Assembly (NCBI GenBank): GCA_035222895.1
Contig: JAVYIG010000904.1
Span: 1-64,000 of the forward strand
DNA length: 64,000 bases
Reading direction: 5' to 3'
From: Strongylocentrotus droebachiensis
Lineage: Eukaryota; Echinodermata; Echinoidea; Camarodonta; Strongylocentrotidae
Shown piece by piece: positions 1 to 10,647 of the stretch. Numbering within the stretch: the stretch's first letter is position 1; each line of letters begins with the position of its first letter. The notes under the pieces were generated by a model. The model was not told the DNA's origin and did no database searches. It saw nothing but the letters and a program-made list of their open reading frames with translations. The position numbers were made by a program, and so were the translations under genes.

Positions 1-129
1 GGCCTGAAAACTGGGATCCCTGTTTTACGTCTCGCTCCATCTCTGTTTGTCACTCCCTGTCTCCGCTTATTCCCATTCATTCTGTATGTATCTGTCTTTG
101 CCTATCTTTTCATATCTTTCTATTAGTCT

Positions 130-375
130 CTGTTTACACCCTCCCACCTCTCTCTCTCCCTCTCTCCCCCTCTCTCTCCTCTCTACTATTCTGGTTACAG
201 GTCTACCTGTCTACCTGTCTACCTGTCTACCTCTTCCCCATCCCGCTATCATTCTCTGCCTCTGTGTACATTGACTAATCTTTTTTTTGTCTGTATCTGT
301 TTCTGTCTACGCCCCCTCCCTCCCTCTTTCAATTATCCACCCCCATGTTCTCTCTCTCTCTCTCTCTCTCTCTCT

Positions 376-413
<38 letters not shown>

Positions 414-415
414 TT
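130..415. repeat. CT-rich simple repeat
   Basis: Long runs of CT dinucleotides and CCCTCTCT-type sequence, with the purest (CT)n at about 350-412. The apparent open frames here are only Ser/Leu/Pro repeats and carry no gene signal. The following stretch to about 1340 holds only G, C and A homopolymer runs and no recognisable gene. Confidence 0.9.
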
Positions 416-1344
416 TCTACATGGATCTTTTCCAATTAAGTCCCCATTCCTTATTCTGGGAAATGACATAACTCAAGTGAAGCGTTAAAACAATATGGCC
501 TGAAAAGCTAGACGTCGACATTGTTTTTGTAATGAAAGAAAGCAAAGAATAAATGATTTTGGTACTCTTATGATTTCAAGAAGAAATATAAATTAACCTT
601 GACTTCATTTTTCGGAAATGTTGTGTCTGTGTCCGACAAAGTTCCATGCGTCGCCCACAATGCTTATGATTTCACAATGGTCATGATTAACGTTTTTTTC
701 AAGATGGGCCCACCTTCCTAAGGAAAGTGACTGCTGACATTCCTTACCCAACCAACTTCTCAGAAAGTCCTATTCTAAAGTTGTGAGAAAAAAAAAGCGA
801 TAGAGCAAACTTTTGAAATGGAGTCAGTACACACGAACTACTTACTGGCCAGATGTAAGGTCGCCGTTACTGACACATAGTGCTTCCCGGGGGTGGGGAG
901 GGACGGGGGGGGGGGGGGAGATAAATGACTTGTATATTATACATGTGTCCTGGTGTCTTAGGCTATCAGAATGTAAGCAAGCGAAATTTGTGAGATATTA
1001 CTGAGCTTTTGTTGTCCTATGGTTTATTTCCATCCTTGTTGTATTGGTGGAGAGCAAGAGGTTTGCTTTTCAGCCTGAGGAGAGAATAGGCCGCATGTAG
1101 ATCTCCTAATTTATACATACATGTCTTTATATAGGGATTCATGGTGCTGTGCCCCCCCCCCCCCCCCCCCCTGTAGTCTTACTATAGTGTTGGCAGAATT
1201 GCCATGTAATTTTTTTAATAATAATAATTGATTTTCGAGGAAAAAAAATTGCTTGGAGACCCGTAGTTCAACTTGATATATAATATACATATTTGTTAGT
1301 TTTGTTTTGTTTTACCTGACTGCTAATAAAAGCATGTGTATGCT

Positions 1345-1506
1345 TGTAGTAGCAACCGGGGGACCAACGGCTTTAATTCCACTCAGATGGACTTGGTAAT
1401 GAGGGTCAATGCCTTGCCAAAGAGCACCAGCGCCATCGAATTGATTTCAAATCCGGGACTTCTTAGTAACGAAACCACTCCCTTACCACTGAGCCACCGC
1501 GCCTTC
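1345..1506 (-). repeat. tRNA-derived SINE
   Basis: On the minus strand the sequence begins with a tRNA-like head: an A-box-like TGGCTCAGTGGTAAG, an anticodon-arm-like stretch, and a degenerate B box (GGATTTGAAATC). It continues into the GCTCTTTGGCAAGGCATT body typical of many invertebrate and fish SINEs. A related copy lies at about 43550-43735. The family assignment rests on these motifs only. Confidence 0.65.
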
Positions 1507-1964
1507 TCATTCAGTTCTTAATACAGAATAAAAATCAGTATACGTTGAAACATATATGAAGAAATTATAAACAGAAATTGCCAGCGCAATGCCAGGGCAA
1601 TGCCTTGTGAGACCTGACAATTGTATCAAGCAATACAAAAAAAGCGGGGAAGAAGACATTATAAGGGGTTCCTGGTGATGCAGAAGTGCAGCAAGGATAG
1701 AGAAGAATGATAGACCAAGACCGAAGAGTGATTGAGTGGGAGAGAGAGAGAGAGAGAGAGAGATAGGGTTGGGGGAGTGAAGTGTGACAGGGTTATAGAT
1801 TATTGCACATATAATTACTATTTTAAGTAGACATAAATAGCCATTGATTTGAGAGAGCAAAAAAGAATGGTCCTTAAAGAGCATGATACATTGTGAGACT
1901 TATGTCATTAATGCCTACATCAAAAAAATTGTCTTGAGAATTTCATTCCAATGCAACTACCTAC

Positions 1965-2190
1965 ATTTTTTAAATTTTATTTGATTCCATTCGTCATATA
2001 AAAGCATACATGATTATAACATTGATATTTACAGATAAATAACGAACACACAAACAATATAACGAAAGATAAAAGCAAAATACAATTATATATACGAATG
2101 AGGGAACCCCGCAAGAAAGAACCCTAAAGTCTTATGTGGTGCTGGTCCCATATGTAATAATAAAGAATGTTACCTTCTCTATAAACACTT
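1965..2190 (-). repeat. probable 3' UTR of a non-LTR retrotransposon (element A?)
   Basis: Read on the minus strand this has the composition and ending seen in 3' untranslated regions of CR1/L2-like elements: a GGGTTCTTTCTTGCGGGG block, a T-rich stretch, then ATGACGAATGGAATC followed by an A-rich end. It lies downstream, in the minus direction, of the element A reverse transcriptase and may be its tail. A diverged insertion and lost coding sequence separate them. Confidence 0.4.
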
Positions 2191-2261
2191 AACACCTTAC
2201 ACCTAACACCCTAACACCTTACAACTAACACCTAACATGTAACAGCTGATTGCATATACAG

Positions 2262-2627
2262 TGCGTCCCAGAAAAAACGAATCCGAGAATTATCGATGTT
2301 TTATCATAACTTAATCACGATTACAATTAATAAATGACACATATTTGTAAAGCTTAGATCCTCTTCTTTCATTTGATGCAACTTACATGATGCATTTTTC
2401 ACGCATAAGTAACTCAAATCTATTTGAAGAAAGGGTACCAAAAGTCGTTTGGCGGACGGTATCTGAATTTCAAAGAGAAATCACATTTCTAGAAAGTCCA
2501 TTTTCTGCCATTTCATATGACACCTCAATCAGGAAAATGAGCTAGGAATAACAAAGGTCTGTCTGTTTAAAGTAATGCTTGCATTTCGAAAAATGTGTTA
2601 AACGAATTCGTTTTCACTGGCTGTCTG
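2262..2627. mobile_element. possible Tc1/mariner-like MITE
   Basis: The left end reads CAGTGCGTCCCAGAAAAAAC after TA, as in many mariner-type inverted repeats. The right end on the opposite strand reads CAGACAGCCAGTGAAAACG. Similarity is imperfect, concentrated in AAAACGAAT, and no clean TA duplication is visible at the right end. No transposase is present. Confidence 0.3.
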
Positions 2628-2639
2628 CCGTAGCAACAA

Positions 2640-3405
2640 ACAGAATTTACAAAAGACTTAACTCCGTTTCGTTGACAATCAGCCATGCATGAAGTCTTTC
2701 GTCTATGGCTGATCTTATCTGTGTGAAAATCATATAATTAGTTTTCTTTACATTTAAGATTAATTTATTAATATACAACCATTGAGAAATGTTCTGAAGC
2801 TCATCACTAAATCGTGTTCACTAATCTATCGAAATCGTTATCAGACAAAAATAAACTTGAATCATCCATATATAAAAATACATTGCAATATTAGTGAAGC
2901 CTAAGTAATATCATTCGAGTACACAAAAAATGATAACGGTCCCAATATCGATCCTTGAGGTACTCCACATCCTATGGTTCTAACATCTGATTTAATTTTA
3001 TTAAAAAGGACATATTGTTCTCGGTTTGTTAAATAGCTTCCAAACCATTTTTCTCAAAACACCTCGTATTCCACAATTGAACAATTTATCTAAGAGAATT
3101 TTAGGATCCAACGTATCAAATGCCTTACTGGGATCGAGAAATATTCCTAACATAATTTGTTTATTATCTAAGGCATTTGATACTTTAAAACAAAATCAAT
3201 TAGTGCAGAGTATGTGGAGTGACCAGCGCTAAAACCCTATAGACTATTCGATAACAAATCACATTTGTTCCAAAAATATATCAGTCTATTTTTAAGACAT
3301 TTTTCTAAGATTTTTGAAAATACTGGCAAGACTGATATTGGCCGATAATTACTAAATGTATCGAATGATCCATTTTTATATACGGGAATAACTTTTTTTT
3401 TTAAA
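2640..3405 (-). pseudogene. element A: reverse transcriptase domain (broken)
   Basis: Reading leftwards, the minus strand encodes the ordered fingers/palm motifs of a non-LTR reverse transcriptase: VIPVYK and NYRPISVLPVFSKILEK, then DPSKAFDTLDPKILLDKL, then WFGSYLTNREQYV, and finally GVPQGSILGPL. Next comes a degraded catalytic block where the usual ADD is split by stops, and then ISQWLYINKL-like sequence. Several frameshifts and stops interrupt it, including one between the fingers and DPSKAFDT. The C-terminal part of the RT is missing where the sequence runs into a mariner-like repeat. The motif set fits the Jockey superfamily (CR1/L2-like). It is the downstream part of the element whose other pieces lie at 3640-4480 and 7540-10115. 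Confidence 0.85.
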
Positions 3406-3639
3406 ATAATTTTTGCGAAAAAATACCTTTATTCATAGATTCATTAAAATACGACACAACGGAGAGCATATAATGTGAACAACTACGACAATATCAATTT
3501 CACATTAACCAGTGCTTGATTTGCTTTTCAAGTCACAAACAATATCAATGATTCATTTGGTTGTTATAGGGTTAAACAAGGCAGTTACATTATTCTGTTC
3601 TAGATATTGCATATGGTTATTTTTTCCAATTAAAGTATT

Positions 3640-4068
3640 TTAAACATTATTTCTCAAAGAAGCACCTATATTAACAAAATAATTATTAAACTCTTGAGCA
3701 ATGCATAAATCATCTGTAACACGTTCATTACTAACTTGAATGTGCTCAAAATTTATATCACGAGTGTTAAATGAATTTCTTATAGCTTTATTAATTACCT
3801 TCCCTGTCTCTTTCATGTCATATTGCACGTTTTGAAACTTGTTTTTAAAATATTCATATTTCACTTGATTAATTTCATGGTTCAACTTATTTCTGTACAT
3901 CTTATACATACCTTTTCTATAGTCAGTCGGATTTTGTAAGGATTTTGTATACAACTTATATTTTCTATTGCACATTTTACGTAATTTATTAGTAAAAAAT
4001 GGTTTATCTCTTCTTTTCTTTTTAAATTTGATGTAGCATAAAGGAAAACATTTACTATATAGCTGCAT
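3640..4068 (-). pseudogene. element A: linker between endonuclease and RT
   Basis: A 142-residue open stretch rich in Lys and Asn (FFTNKLRKMCNRKYKLY, then YRNKLNHEINQVKYEYFKN and FNNYFVNIG). This is the usual connecting region between the apurinic endonuclease and the reverse transcriptase in CR1/L2-type ORF2 proteins, in which NxYFxxIG precedes the RT. It is in the expected position and orientation between the endonuclease half at 4219-4480 and the RT at 2640-3405. Confidence 0.75.
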
Positions 4069-4218
4069 AAATTGATATTAAAAATTATTTTAACTCATGT
4101 TTGTATCTTCATTATCTACTCTCCAATTAACATCATTCAAAAGATAAATACATTTTATCTGAGAGTTTGATATATCAAATACAGGAAAATAATCACTAAT
4201 ATCCGCAAGTATAATTCC

Positions 4219-4480
4219 TCATAAAACATCATCAATGTTATTTGTACAAATATTATCAATCAGTGATATTGAATGATCAGTGATACGAGGTGGGTAATGA
4301 ATTACTGGATACATTGATTTTGTTATAAATAGATCTAATAAATCATTTGTTTTGGAGCAAGAGTCGACAGTCAACAAATTAATCTTATAACCCGCGATTA
4401 GATATACAGATAAGATATGCACAATAGGGACACACATTGTTTTTGTTGTGCAGAACATTTTATTGACCTACTTATTGAAT
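4219..4480 (-). pseudogene. element A: C-terminal half of endonuclease
   Basis: The frame reads YKINLLTVD, NDLLDLF, then RITDHSISLIDNI. This matches the GDxNINLL...RIT...S.TLIDNI signature of the second half of apurinic-like endonucleases in non-LTR elements. The first half lies about 3 kb away at 7540-7966, so the domain was split by element B. Confidence 0.8.
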
Positions 4481-4979
4481 GAAACTATAAAACCAAAATG
4501 CAATTTGCGTTCTGGCAATTGGAGTACAAAGAATAATAGCAGGTGAATGAAATGCTTCAACACCACAAACACCTGGGAAGGAAGCATCCATAAATTTGAA
4601 TTCATTTAGTTGATAAACTACTCCGAATATGGACGTTTAATCATGGACCTATTACGGATGGACATTCATCGTTTTCTTAACGAATTCATTGTGATTGTCT
4701 CCGTCAATGTCGTCTCAATAATATTCCGTACATGTTTCTTCACTTTGATCTCATGATGGTCACCGCCAAAAAGCCGGGACAGAATCAAGATAGTGATTTT
4801 ACACATGTTAATCTACATGCAGAAGATAATAACTCGCTTAAATCATGGGAAATGGATGTGCAGTTCTGGAAATTGTTGTTCCGTTTACTGTATTTTATTT
4901 TGATAAACGTGTTGTGACTCATTATTTAATGACGATTGTTTAGAGAAAGAATGCCAAAACGAGGATAGACTAAAAGAAA

Positions 4980-5977
4980 ACTATTTTAAGATAACGCGCG
5001 TTACACCAGAAAAGCAAGCGATAGCAAGAGTAATTCAGCCAAACCTCAGAGATGAAAACACTTCTCTTTATCAAGAATTTGAAGAAAAGTTTAAAGTTAA
5101 AGGTCTTCATTTTTTACACCTTAATGTGAGGTCTATTCTAAACAAGATATCGGAATTTAGAATTCTTTTTAAAAGAAAAAGGCTGTCTATTATTGCTTTC
5201 ACTGAAACATGGTTAAACAATTCTATAAATGATGAAGAAATTGAAATAGACGGATATAAAATCATACGCCATGATCGATCCTCTGGCTCTGGAGGTGGTG
5301 TTTGTTTCTATATCAGAAATGATATTGCATTTAATATTATGGATGCTATAAGTACTGGAGATACGGAATCCCTGTGGATAAATTTGCTTATACCAAGATC
5401 AAAACCAATTGTTATTGGTGTTCTGTATCGACCTCCGAAAAACAATTTGTTTATCGAGAAATTGTCCAATATTCTTGATACATTAAAGAAGGATGACGAA
5501 ATAATTCTTTTAGGAGACATGAATATTTGTCTTCTTCGCAAATCGCCACTGGCTAAAAAATATATTGACTTGTTGAGTCTTCATGGGTTTAGTCAACTCA
5601 TTAAAGAGGCAACACGCGTTACACCTACATGTTCTTCTCTATTAGATCATGTTGGTTGTACCAAAGAAAATAAAATAAGTCAAAGTGGTGTCATTGATCT
5701 AGGTATTAGCGACCATTATTTTACTTTCTGTACACGGAAAAATGTTAGACTGGCTATAGGTCATCACAGGACTAATGATATCAGATCCATGAAAAAATAT
5801 ACAGAAGAGTCTTTCAATCTTCAACTATCTGTTGTTGATTGGTCACGAATAACTGACCGTACAGATGTAAATGAGGCATGGTCAATATTTCAACATGTTT
5901 TTATCTCAAATTTGAATATGATAGCGCCACTGAAACGGATAAGAATAAAACAAAGATCAGAAACTTGGTTTTTTTAA
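4980..5977 (+). pseudogene. element B: endonuclease domain
   Basis: The frame is open from at least 4980 and continues without an ATG through HLNVRSILNKI at 5117. It then shows FTETWLN, a GGGVCFYIR block, GVLYRPP, LLGDMNI and SDHYF, which are the ordered catalytic motifs of apurinic/apyrimidinic-like endonucleases of non-LTR elements (Glu of ETW, Asp of GDMN, SDH). The domain is close to complete. It ends at a stop just after KQRSETWF, where the usual linker of roughly 200-300 residues is absent and RT sequence begins within a few bases. Confidence 0.85.
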
Positions 5978-5993
5978 GCCTCTAAGTTACTTA

Positions 5994-7286
5994 ATGAACC
6001 TATCTATCTTGACGAGTACTTTTCCAGAAGATATGAAAATAGCAAAAGTGACTCCACTTTATAAAAAGAAAGATAAAACTGATGTTAGCAACTATAGACC
6101 TATTAGTGTTTTAAGCGTAGCATCAAAGATTCTAGAAAAATCGGTCTGTGTTCAAATTGAAAGATACTTCAAAGAAAATGATATAATTTATGAATTTCAA
6201 TCTGGTTTTCGACATGATTATTCGACTGAAACATGTCTAATTCATTTGACTGATTATTTGAGGAGAGAAACTTCCCAAGGGCGCTTTGTTGGTATGGTGC
6301 TCCTTGATCTGCAAAAAGCTTTTGATACAGTTAATCATTGCGTCTTATTGAAGAAGTTACAACTAATGGGTTTTGATAAGGCAAGTTTAGATTGGTTCAG
6401 ATCCTACTTATCTAATCGGCACCAAGTAGTGGCCATTCATGATATTCGTTCCAAACTAATGCCTATAACATGCGGTGTTCCTCAGGGAAGCATTTTAGGC
6501 CCAATTCTATTTTCAAGTTATATAAATGATATGTGTATTTGTATAAAAGACTTCAACTATTATTGTACGCAGATGACAGCGTACTACTCTATTCAAATCC
6601 TGATCCTAAATATATTGAGGAAAAGCTCAGTGAACAGCTGTCTACGTGTGTCGATTGGATGACTGATAATAAGCTTTCTTTACACTTGGGAAAAACAGAA
6701 AGCATTTTATTTTGTTCTAAAAAGTAGTTCTAAAAAGTCATTTGAATTCAAAGTGACACACAATAATCAAGCAATCAAGAGAAAAGAGTCTGTGAAGTAT
6801 TTAGGCATTGAGTTGGCTAGCGCAATTTCATTTTCATCTTTAGTAGAATCACTTGTAAAAAAAGCAAATTCTCGTCTGAAATTTTTGTACAGATATCAAA
6901 GTTGTATGGATTTAAAAGCAAGACGTACACTCTGTTTTGCTCTTATTCAATGTTTATTTGACTATGCTAACCCTGCATGGTATAGTAACATAAACAAGTC
7001 AGATCAACAGAAGTTGAAGATTATACAGAACAAAATGGTGAGATTTATCAACTGTTCTGGTCCAAGAACTCATGTTGGCTACAGCGAACTTTCTAAAGCT
7101 GGTTTTCTTGAAGTCGACCAAAGATCAAAACAACTCGCATTGCATCACGTGCATAAAATATATCATACTAGGTCGAATCATTATATTCGATCCAACTTCG
7201 ATCTTGTTACTGACGTACATGATTATAATACAAGAAATAGACGATTCAACTTTAACTTACCAGAAAGAGTATACTCTTTAATTTAA
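5994..7286 (+). pseudogene. element B: reverse transcriptase domain (frameshifted)
   Basis: The first frame carries KIAKVTPLYKKKD, NYRPISVLSVASKILEK, the palm motif LLDLQKAFDTVNH, and GVPQGSILGPILF. A frameshift near 6550 moves the catalytic LLYADDSVLLYS into another frame, which then stops at 6725. A tandem duplication of about 12 bases (TTCTAAAAAGT repeated at 6714-6738) causes that stop and another frame change. The thumb region continues in a third frame from 6753 with KYLGIELASAISF to HDYNTRNRRFNFNLP. The protein therefore cannot be made from this copy. Confidence 0.9.
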
Positions 7287-7405
7287 TTTCCCCTTAAAAT
7301 TATCATAGTTTCCTATTTCTTTTACACCATTGGGAAGGGAATTCCAATGTTTTATGGCATTGTAATAAAACGAATTTCCAATACTACATTGGAAATTCGG
7401 TGTAC
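7287..7405 (-). pseudogene. inverted C-terminal fragment of a non-LTR ORF2
   Basis: On the minus strand this short stretch encodes NSFYYNAIKHWNSLPNGVK followed by EIGNYDNFKGKLN and a stop. This is the conserved extreme C-terminus (A..WNSLP) of CR1/L2-like ORF2 proteins. It directly abuts the plus-strand element B, which ends just before this region would be expected, but it points the other way. It is either element B's own tail after an inversion or a piece of element A. Confidence 0.7.
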
Positions 7406-7539
7406 AAAAGTACAGAGAAATTGAATATTATTTTTGTATATTATACTTTTTGAAAGGTTACCCAAGTGACTCCCGGGTACCCCAATGCCAGAAAGAAAAC
7501 GCACTTTTTTAATTTTTTTATTTGTTATTTCATGCAAAA

Positions 7540-7966
7540 ATGCTTATTTGTTTTATGCACGCAAGTCAGATTGAGCGGATGATACAACGTTTCCATATGG
7601 AGATCTATAAATAATACCAATATTAATATTTTTGTTTGAATTTTGAATCTCAATAAAAATAGACTCCATAATTTATGATTTACATTAGTATCTAAATCTA
7701 CTCTTTTAAAAAAAATTAAATCATCTCTAACATATATACCAACTCCTCCTCCTCCTCGACGTTCTACTCTATTATTACCCATACATGTGAATCCATCTAA
7801 ACATATATTTAGGATCGCTGTTGCGTAACCATGTCTCAGTTATTCCTATAGCACAAAAGGGATTATCAATAACATGCAAAAAAGTTTCACAACAAGAGAA
7901 TTTTGTTGTTATACTTCTGCAATTTACAAGCAGACATGAAAATTGTTTTTCTAAATACAATGTACA
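7540..7966 (-). pseudogene. element A: N-terminal half of endonuclease
   Basis: The minus-strand frame gives LLVNCRSITTKF and IGITETWL, then after a frameshift near 7790 GNNRVERRGGGGVGIYVRDD. After a further frame change it gives IIYRSPYGNV. These are the first motifs of an apurinic-like endonuclease (N of NCRSI, E of TETWL, GGGVGIYV). Coding ends where element B begins and resumes at 4480. Its upstream edge was cut by the hAT-like insertion at 7967-8987. Confidence 0.8.
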
Positions 7967-8987
7967 CATGGGTGTCGATCCCGGGGGGGGGGGGGGTGGG
8001 GGGATATATCCCTATATCCCCATCCCCCCCCCCAATATTTCAGGTGGGGGATGGCCTGTACAATCATCCCCCCCCCCAATAATTCACTATACAAAATTTT
8101 AAAAAATGAAGAGAAAAATTAATGATGAGAGCCCGATGAGAGTAGTTAATGGTTATTACTCGCAAGATGACCATCAATATACACATTTTGCTATATCATT
8201 TTCATAATACATACGTAAATGAGACAACCGTACATGAGACAAGAATAAATTGAATTCTCGCTCATACGGCTTCATCAGGAATTTATTAATGTATTCAATT
8301 TATTCAATCAACAGCAACGTAGAAATGCAGTGCGCCAAATGCAAAGCCGCAGCGTTAAAAAGCAACGAGCTAAATGTTAAGCGCGAAGCGCCAAAGTGCA
8401 AAAAAGAAGTAGAGATTGGGAGAGAGAGATAATGAGAGACAGAGAGGATACAGGCGCGTAGCCAGGGGGGCGGTGGGGGCGATCGCCCCCCCCCCCAAAA
8501 AAAAAGAAGAGAGAGAGAGAGAAAGAAGAAAGGAAGAGGACGTAGGAAGAAAAAGGATTGAGAGTCGAGAACGGTACAACGAATCCTCTTCTTTCTTTAA
8601 TAATTTAATGAAACGTCAAAAGCAACTGAATTTAGACAAGGATTAAGAGTCGAGAACGGTACAACAAATCGTCTTCTTTCTCTAATAATAAATATTTAAT
8701 GAAACATCAAAGCTTCCGCGCCTTGCGCGGGACGGGGGCAACCCCCCCCCCCTTTCTGCACCCACCCCCCCCCCCCCTTTATAGGGAGCGCGCTTCGCGC
8801 GCTCTGTAAGTGATTCGCGTGCTCACTACCGCCCCCTAAAATAAAATCCTCGCTACGCGCTTGAGAGGGCAATAACCTGCCACACGCTTCTACCTCTTGG
8901 TTGCTTTGATCAATTGCCGAAAATATTTTGGCACCTATCACCCCCCCCCCCCCCCCCCCCAACTACGGAAACAAATCGACACCGTTG
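7967..8987. mobile_element. hAT-like non-autonomous element, 8-bp TSD AATGTACA
   Basis: Flanked by a perfect direct repeat AATGTACA (7959-7966 and 8988-8995). The ends form an inverted repeat: CATGGGTGTCGATC at the left and, on the other strand, CAACGGTGTCGATT at the right. Eight-base duplications are typical of hAT transposons. No transposase is present. The interior has long G and C runs, an internal end-like motif CAGGCGCGTAGCCAGG at about 8453, and two copies of the 'AAGGATTAAGAGTCGAGAAC' satellite unit that forms the large array at 32.0-33.2 kb. It sits inside the coding region of element A. Confidence 0.75.
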
Positions 8988-9125
8988 AATGTACACATCA
9001 ACATTTGGGTAAAATCTTTAGGAGTATAAAATGATTGTTGAAACTTATATAAAAATGGATCATTTACTACAGGAGATAATTTTTCAAACATAGCATTAAT
9101 ATCAATATTGTTTATATATTGTTGA
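8988..9125 (-). pseudogene. element A: upstream ORF2 coding, part 2
   Basis: The minus strand reads in frame YINNIDINAMFEKLSP, then VVNDPFLYKF and FYTPKDFTQMLMCT, joining across the hAT-like insertion to the endonuclease start (CTLYLEKQFSCLLVN) at 7966. The join is supported because the 8-bp duplication AATGTACA accounts exactly for the gap. This is the Asn/Lys-rich leader seen before the endonuclease in this type of element. Confidence 0.65.
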
Positions 9126-10015
9126 CATGGGCGTCAATCCTGGGGGGGACTGGGGGACACGTCCCCCCCACGAATTTTCAGGTGGCGAAATGTCCCCCCC
9201 CCCCCCCCCCATGATTCGGGGGTAAAATCTTCTTCTTCTTTTTTTTCTTCCTTCCTCTCTTTCTCTCGGTGTTGAGAAAAATCAAGCCAAATCAGGCGAT
9301 CAGATTTTATGAATAGAACTAGAAGCGTCATTAATATTACATTACCGGAAGTTCAATCATTGGTTTACGATGAAAATCCTTTCACCAACTGAAAAAAAAA
9401 ATCAAATTAATCCCTTGTATCTTCCAAACTTTATAGCTGTTTGTTCAATGGAAACGACGAATTCATCTATCTACCCCCCCCCCCCCCCCCCTGTTGTGTT
9501 CTTGTTCCTGTTAGTTGAACTCAAGACTGTTTTCTTTTTAATTTGGCAAAAATTAAGCCCAAAATCGAGCCATCTATCCGTCAATTTAAAAAAAAATCTT
9601 CAACTTCTGAGGGGGGCACATCCCCCCTCAGACACCCCCTGCCCTCTTGTTTCTTGTTAGTTGAACTTAAGACTGTTTTCTTTTTAATTTGGCAAAAAGT
9701 ATGCCCCAAACCAAGCCATCTATCCATCTATTTCAAAAAAAATCTTCAACTTCTGAGGGGGGCACATCCCCCTCAGACAGACACCCCCTGCGTTCTACTG
9801 TTTTCTGTTTAATTTGGCAAAAAGAATGCACCAAATTGAGCCATTTATGCATCAATTGAAAAAAAGTATTCAACTTCTGAGGGGGCACATCCCCTTAGAC
9901 ACCCCCCCCCCCCTCCCCTGCGTGGAGCGCCCATTCGCCCTCCTTATAAAATAACCTGGCGCCGCCCTGTCTGAACTTGTGTCCCCCCACGGTCTGATTT
10001 GGATTGACGCCCATG
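9126..10015. mobile_element. hAT-like MITE, 8-bp TSD ATTGTTGA
   Basis: Perfect direct repeats ATTGTTGA at 9118-9125 and 10016-10023 flank the element. The termini are inverted repeats: CATGGGCGTCAATCCTGG at the left, and at the right, on the opposite strand, CATGGGCGTCAATCCAAATC. Just inside each end lies a GTGTCCCC/GGGGACAC block. The interior contains three tandem copies of a ~120-bp unit (about 9480-9900) with GAGGGGGGCACATCCCCC palindromes. No transposase. The terminal motif resembles that of the 7967-8987 element, so they are probably related families. Confidence 0.8.
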
Positions 10016-10115
10016 ATTGTTGATAGTTTATACGACAGGCATTCAGTAAAATACACAAACAAAAGAAAATACAAGTATAATTCAAACGACTTTGTAAAGT
10101 TCTTGTCTTTTCCAA
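10016..10115 (-). pseudogene. element A: upstream ORF2 coding, part 1
   Basis: Minus-strand frame EKTRTLQSRLNYTCIFFC followed by LNACRINYQQ. It becomes continuous with the 9125-8988 fragment once the ATTGTTGA-flanked element is removed. Further upstream (10116-10330, minus) no clear coding could be followed, so the 5' end of element A is not defined. Confidence 0.5.
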
Positions 10116-10647
10116 AACTTCACAAAATATCTACCTGTGTTTCAAAATTACAGTCCAGGTGGCAAAATCGATACTGCCAATATGTTGAGGATATACATTG
10201 TGATTCATATTTTCTTCTAATACACCTGTTTTTTTTTTCCTCTAGAAGTTTTCATCTCACAATGTACCTAGATTACAGTTCATAAAGAACAAGTGGTGCC
10301 AATTTGAGGAGGAAGAAGAGATACTGATTTGGGTTAAAGATGTAATTTATTTATTTGTTCACAAATCCAATGAAAGCAGTGTCTAAATATATTAATTTCA
10401 AAATAGATAATTATGAATATTGCTATTAATGCATATCAATTATGATATCTGGAATCTGGATTCTTTCATTGGGGCAAGAAAGTGAAAAACATGTTCATAG
10501 AAATGTATAAGTTTGTAACTAATTTACATTTTACTGGACCTAGTGACTAAAAAAAAAAAAAAAAATCACATTTCTATTTTTATTGTAATGGATTTCCTTA
10601 ACTATTCTCGTCAGTAAATCACATATATTCTTAATCCCTTCAAACAG

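Larger units (their letters stand above)
4500..7405 (+). mobile_element. element B: non-LTR retrotransposon inserted in element A
   Basis: Plus-strand copy of a CR1/L2-like (Jockey superfamily) element lying between the two halves of element A's endonuclease. Left to right it has a poorly defined 5' part (about 4500-4980), an endonuclease (about 4980-5975), a reverse transcriptase (5994-7286), then a short C-terminal coding fragment in the opposite orientation (7287-7405). The insertion boundaries are only bracketed (about 4480-4530 and 7480-7575); no target-site duplication was found. The copy is dead: an internal deletion, frameshifts and an in-frame stop are all visible. Confidence 0.8.

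Noticed and set aside
2187..2245. Interstitial telomere repeat (CACCTAA-like run)
   Set aside because: The words ACACCTTA, ACACCTA and ACACCCTA vary in length and do not match CCCTAA; it is a short degenerate repeat.
3026..3232. Plus-strand frame containing SKAFDTL, resembling a reverse-transcriptase motif
   Set aside because: The real RT reads on the minus strand through the same DNA, with all motifs in order. The plus-strand resemblance is a short antisense coincidence.
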